Shown here piece by piece: positions 6,430-8,325 of a stretch of 8,325 bases of DNA. The DNA comes from Bacillota bacterium (lineage in GTDB: Bacteria > Bacillota > Dethiobacteria > SKNC01). The position numbers were made by a program, and so were the translations under genes. The notes under the pieces are model-generated. The model searched no databases. It was not told the DNA's origin and saw only the letters and a program-made list of their open reading frames with translations. Each line of letters opens with the position of its first letter. The stretch's first letter is position 1. Location: positions 1-8,325 of the forward strand of contig SKNC01000049.1 of NCBI GenBank assembly GCA_007120745.1. The letters are read 5' to 3'.

Positions 6430-7650
6430 TTACATCTCTAGTTTCTTATCTGGCATCTGTTTTATGTTTTCAGAAACTTCTCCCGCCCCTATCAGGGCAT
6501 AACGGGTAGCCATAGGTCCGGTAATCTCGTAGAATGTTACTGCTGCCAGTTCAATAGCTGTTACTACTGCTGCCAGTTCGGTACCGGGAAATCTGGATTG
6601 AACAAAGAGAATCAATCCGATACTGACCCCAGCTTTGGGCAGCATTGCGAATCCTAAATACTTCTTCATAACATGATCTGCTTTACTTAAAACCGCCCCG
6701 TAATAACAGCCGGAAATTTTCCCTACTGCCCTGGTTACAATATAGACCAGCGCCGGGAGCCAGTTGGCCGTAAGCAGATTTAACTGCAGGCTGGCACCTG
6801 CCAGGGTAAAGAATATAATGAATACAGGAAGGTCAATGTCATCCAGAACATTAATCACAAAGGGGCTTTTTACAAAAAAGTTAGCTACCGTGGCGCCACT
6901 TACCATATTTACCAGCAGTGAGGAAAGGTCCAGATAAGCGGCAATACCACTGTTAATCAGTACAAAAGCCAGTAAAACCACGATGTTCTCCATACGTGTC
7001 TTTATGTATTTTAAAATCAAGCAGAGAATTAGCCCGGTAATAAAACCCAAGCCCAATGAACCTGACAGCTCCCAGGCCGGATGTGCCAGGTCTGCAATTT
7101 CAAATGTAGTACCTATCTGGGTTAACCCTTTAGCAATGGCCAGGGCAAAACCCACCAGCATGATGCAGATGGCATCATCCAGAGCGATAATTCCCAGGAG
7201 TGTAGTAGAAAATTTCCCTTTCGCTTTATACTCTTTCATAACTGCAACTGTAGCAGCCGGTGCAGTTGCCACAGCCATAGTTGCCAAAATCAAAGAAATG
7301 CTGAGGTCCTTCCCCAACAGAAAAAACATTCCTAAAAAGACCACCAGCACAGTTGTAAATATCTGCATGAAAGTAATTACCACGATACTTTTTCCAATCT
7401 TTTTTAGGGTATCATACCGCAGTTCCCCTCCAATAATCATGGCAATCATGCTTAAGCCCAGTACCTTCAAGGCGTTCAGTTCCAGGTTTAGTTCATAAGG
7501 AATTACATTCAGCAAGGACGGGCTCAGCAGAATACCCATCAAACAGTAGCCGGCTACAGCCGGCAGTTTCACTTTCTTGGCCAGCTGTCCCCCCATATAT
7601 CCCAGAATCAATAAAACCCCTGCTCCTAATACCTGATCCGTGATACCCAT
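6430..7650 (-). CDS. CPA2-family cation/proton antiporter (Na+/H+ or K+/H+)
   Basis: A 406-residue polytopic membrane protein with about 12 hydrophobic helices, in the Kef/NapA-type monovalent cation:proton antiporter-2 family. The paired acids that carry ions are seen as IIALDDA (154-160, D158-D159) in a helix, and the broken helix opposite appears as ATAPAATVAVM (128-138). GGEL (74-77) and TRAVGK (with basic residues in a late helix, near 307-312) also fit the family. The protein ends soon after the last helix, so there is no TrkA/RCK nucleotide-binding tail such as regulates KefB/C. Whether it carries Na+ or K+ cannot be read from the sequence. The ATG at 7650 has GGGGG at 7663-7659, a modest ribosome site. 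It has its own near-consensus promoter at 7697-7725 and appears to be a single-gene unit. Confidence 0.92.
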   Translation of the reverse strand: MGITDQVLGAGVLLILGYMGGQLAKKVKLPAVAGYCLMGILLSPSLLNVIPYELNLELNALKVLGLSMIAMIIGGELRYDTLKKIGKSIVVITFMQIFTTVLVVFLGMFFLLGKDLSISLILATMAVATAPAATVAVMKEYKAKGKFSTTLLGIIALDDAICIMLVGFALAIAKGLTQIGTTFEIADLAHPAWELSGSLGLGFITGLILCLILKYIKTRMENIVVLLAFVLINSGIAAYLDLSSLLVNMVSGATVANFFVKSPFVINVLDDIDLPVFIIFFTLAGASLQLNLLTANWLPALVYIVTRAVGKISGCYYGAVLSKADHVMKKYLGFAMLPKAGVSIGLILFVQSRFPGTELAAVVTAIELAAVTFYEITGPMATRYALIGAGEVSENIKQMPDKKLEM

Positions 7651-7696
7651 TTCTCAATCCCCCGACTAAGCAATGCTCTACAACAAGCTTTTAATA

Positions 7697-7725
7697 ATCA
7701 TACCTAACCCTTATGGTGTTGTCAA
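7697..7725 (-). promoter_or_regulatory. near-consensus sigma-A promoter of the antiporter gene
   Basis: On the minus strand TTGACA (7725-7720), a 17-base spacer and TATGAT (7702-7697): a perfect -35 and five of six at -10. The start near 7690 gives a leader of about 40 bases. An imperfect palindrome, GTGTT-N10-AACAC (7716-7735), covers the -35. Confidence 0.88.
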
Positions 7726-7747
7726 ACAATAACACAGGTCTATCATC

Positions 7748-7783
7748 AAAAAAGCCCCCGAATAATCATTCAGGAACTTTTTT
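7748..7783 (-). terminator. intrinsic terminator of the Sec-glutaredoxin gene
   Basis: The minus-strand RNA forms a 16-bp stem with loop GAUU: AAAAAAG-UUCCUGAAU pairs with AUUCGGGGG-CUUUUUU, using three G-U pairs and no mismatch, and ending in six U. On the plus strand the wobbles become A-C mismatches, so the signal is directional. It closes the transcript about 65 bases past the 7849 stop, upstream of the antiporter promoter. Confidence 0.85.
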
Positions 7784-7802
7784 AAAAAAACGCCAGTTAC
7801 AG

Positions 7803-7819
7803 CAGTCAGTACAGTCAGT
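7803..7819. repeat. short direct repeat CAGTCAGT
   Basis: CAGTCAGT occurs at 7803-7810 and again at 7812-7819, one base apart, between the two hairpins downstream of the Sec-glutaredoxin gene. No function is evident. Confidence 0.5.
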
Positions 7820-7833
7820 CACGGTAAAAATAA

Positions 7834-7847
7834 TTGACCGTTGTCAA
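7834..7847 (-). terminator. short hairpin directly after the Sec-glutaredoxin stop
   Basis: In the minus-strand RNA TTGAC-AACG-GTCAA forms a five-bp stem with a four-base loop, followed by TTATTTTT. It begins one base after the stop codon and could be a weak first terminator ahead of the strong one at 7748-7783. Confidence 0.4.
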
Positions 7848-7848
7848 C

Positions 7849-8082
7849 TTAATTCAAAAGCTTATCTATTTTTTCCTGGTCAAACCCTACAATTACCTTA
7901 CCATCTATAACCAGGGTAGGGACAGCCATCCGTCCTGATTGGTCCATCATCTCCTGACGGGCTTTTTCGTCATCAGCCACATCAAATTCTTCATAGGCCA
8001 CTCCTTTTTTTGAAAGAAACTCTTTCACTGTGTCACAGTACGGTCAGGTAGGAGTGGTATAAACAATCACTTTTTTATTCAT
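7849..8082 (-). CDS. selenocysteine-containing glutaredoxin-like protein (in-frame TGA at active-site Cys)
   Basis: Read through one TGA, the frame gives 77 residues starting MNKKVIVYTTPT-U-PYC. This is a small glutaredoxin/NrdH-like thioredoxin-fold protein resembling the YruB group of anaerobes. The first strand is KKVIVYTT (3-10), the active site T12-U13-P14-Y15-C16, the cis-proline motif VPT (54-56), and the end GKVIVGFDQEKIDKLL. The TGA (8046-8044) takes the place of the N-terminal, attacking cysteine, where selenocysteine stands in known UxxC redox proteins. The frame is open for 64 codons after it and ends in TAA. GGAGGG (8097-8092) lies nine bases before the ATG, a TATAAT promoter is upstream, a SECIS-like hairpin lies at 8011-8027 and a strong terminator follows. 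The likely role is reduction of disulfides or seleno-disulfides with an unlinked reductase. The alternative is a Cys-to-stop mutation (pseudogene). Sec machinery is not in the window. Confidence 0.85.
8011..8027 (-). promoter_or_regulatory. SECIS-like hairpin for selenocysteine insertion
   Basis: Counting from the base after TGA, positions 17-22 (UGAAAG) pair perfectly with 28-33 (CUUUCA) around the loop AGUUU. The 17-nt element places a G second in the apical loop, 24 bases past the UGA. Bacterial SECIS models expect an apical loop roughly 16-37 nt downstream with a G among its first two bases. A second perfect hairpin, ACUGU-GAC-ACAGU (8027-8039), lies between the UGA and this one and shares base 8027. 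SelB recognition is inferred, not shown. Confidence 0.65.
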
Positions 8083-8150
8083 CAAGGTTATCCCTCCAAT
8101 TAACTTTAATTAATAATCGGTTACATATAAGTTGTGGATTTTAAAAAAAT

Positions 8151-8178
8151 ATTATACCCGTTCCATTAAGTTGGTTAA
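8151..8178 (-). promoter_or_regulatory. candidate promoter of the Sec-glutaredoxin gene
   Basis: On the minus strand a perfect TATAAT (8156-8151) lies 16 bases after TTAACC (8178-8173; four of six). The start near 8144 gives a leader of about 60 bases ahead of the ATG at 8082. Confidence 0.55.
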
Positions 8179-8191
8179 AATACAAAAAAAG

Positions 8192-8223
8192 AAGGAAATA
8201 TCCTTTACCTGCCGAAAATATCC
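8192..8223 (+). repeat. inverted and direct repeats before the cytidylate-kinase-like gene
   Basis: AAGGA-N4-TCCTT (8192-8205) is an inverted repeat, and AAATATCC recurs at 8196-8203 and 8216-8223, exactly 20 bases (about two helix turns) apart. The block sits 30-60 bases before the start codon and may be an operator. Confidence 0.4.
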
Positions 8224-8253
8224 AACAAGGTTTGTTCTGGAAGGAGAAATCAT

Positions 8254-8325
8254 ATGGCTGTAATTACCATATCCCGAGAGTTCGGAAGTTGGGGAGAAGA
8301 AATTGCCCGGGTAACTGAGGAAAAA
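8254..8325 (+). CDS. cytidylate-kinase-like protein, N-terminal fragment
   Basis: The first 24 codons of a gene that continues past the window: MAVITISREFGSWGEEIARV and four more residues. The pattern ITISREFGSxGxxIA is the start of the cytidylate kinase-like family (P-loop nucleotide kinase related to Cmk), common in Firmicutes, whose substrate is mostly undefined. W13 stands where the family usually has the second glycine of GSGG, which may alter the phosphate loop. AAGGAG (8241-8246) lies seven bases before the ATG. It diverges from the Sec-glutaredoxin gene across a 171-bp gap. Confidence 0.8.
   Translation, partial: MAVITISREFGSWGEEIARVTEEK

Noticed and set aside
6983..7498. Plus-strand 171-codon open frame
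   Set aside because: It is the complement of the antiporter's hydrophobic codons; no ribosome site and no recognisable motif.
7713..7910. Plus-strand 65-codon open frame
   Set aside because: It runs antisense through the terminator and the 3' part of the Sec-glutaredoxin gene, has no ribosome site and a non-protein-like composition.
8044..8046. TGA as a plain stop codon or sequencing error, making the glutaredoxin gene a pseudogene
   Set aside because: The stop falls on the one codon where Sec is expected, the rest of the frame is undamaged, and a SECIS-like hairpin, ribosome site and terminator are present. Error or mutation is not fully excluded without the genome's sel genes.
8083..8085. 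In-frame TTG just before the ATG as the start of the Sec-glutaredoxin
   Set aside because: The ATG next to it has good spacing (nine bases) from GGAGGG and fits the family's N-terminus.

Overview
The window looks like chromosomal DNA from an anaerobic, low-to-moderate G+C Firmicute of the Clostridia, possibly Peptococcaceae-like. The signs are a Rex redox repressor, a heptaprenyl-diphosphate-synthase-type prenyltransferase (menaquinone side chain), HdrB/HdrC-type iron-sulfur proteins, a YtqB/MnmM-type methyltransferase, strong AGGAGG ribosome sites, TTG starts and tRNA genes with encoded CCA. The genus cannot be fixed from the sequence alone.

Layout, left to right. Positions 1-264 hold a minus-strand tRNA cluster, transcribed Val, Asp, Phe, Gly (Gly cut by the window edge), with two tandem promoters at 276-375. 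Then, all on the minus strand: rex (385-1029), hepT (1089-2057), the hdrC-hdrB pair (2236-3677), an NAD(P)-malic enzyme (3902-5176) and mnmM (5368-5928). A small plus-strand membrane protein with a TTG start (6092-6406) converges on a minus-strand CPA2-type cation/proton antiporter (6430-7650), which has a near-consensus promoter. Next is a minus-strand gene (7849-8082) that ordinary gene calling misses, because codon 13 is TGA. At the right edge the start of a cytidylate-kinase-like gene (8254-8325) runs out of the window on the plus strand.

The main discovery candidate is the 7849-8082 gene. It encodes a 77-residue glutaredoxin-like protein in which the first cysteine of the CPYC active site is TGA, giving T-P-T-U-P-Y-C. 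A 17-nt hairpin lies 17-33 nt after the TGA, with a G in the second loop position, as in the bacterial SECIS model. The gene has a strong Shine-Dalgarno site, a candidate promoter, an uninterrupted frame of 64 codons after the TGA, the cis-proline motif and a clear terminator. Together these favour a functional selenoprotein over a pseudogene.

Much of the window concerns redox balance: Rex senses NADH/NAD+, malic enzyme makes NAD(P)H, HdrBC handles thiol/disulfide or ferredoxin-linked electrons, HepT supplies the quinone tail, and the selenoglutaredoxin acts on thiols. No hdrA partner and no selenocysteine machinery lies in the window. No gap between genes exceeds 300 bases; the longest are 3678-3901 (AT-rich, no confident promoter or terminator) and 7651-7848 (antiporter promoter plus terminator of the Sec-glutaredoxin gene). 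No mobile element, CRISPR array or rRNA was seen.
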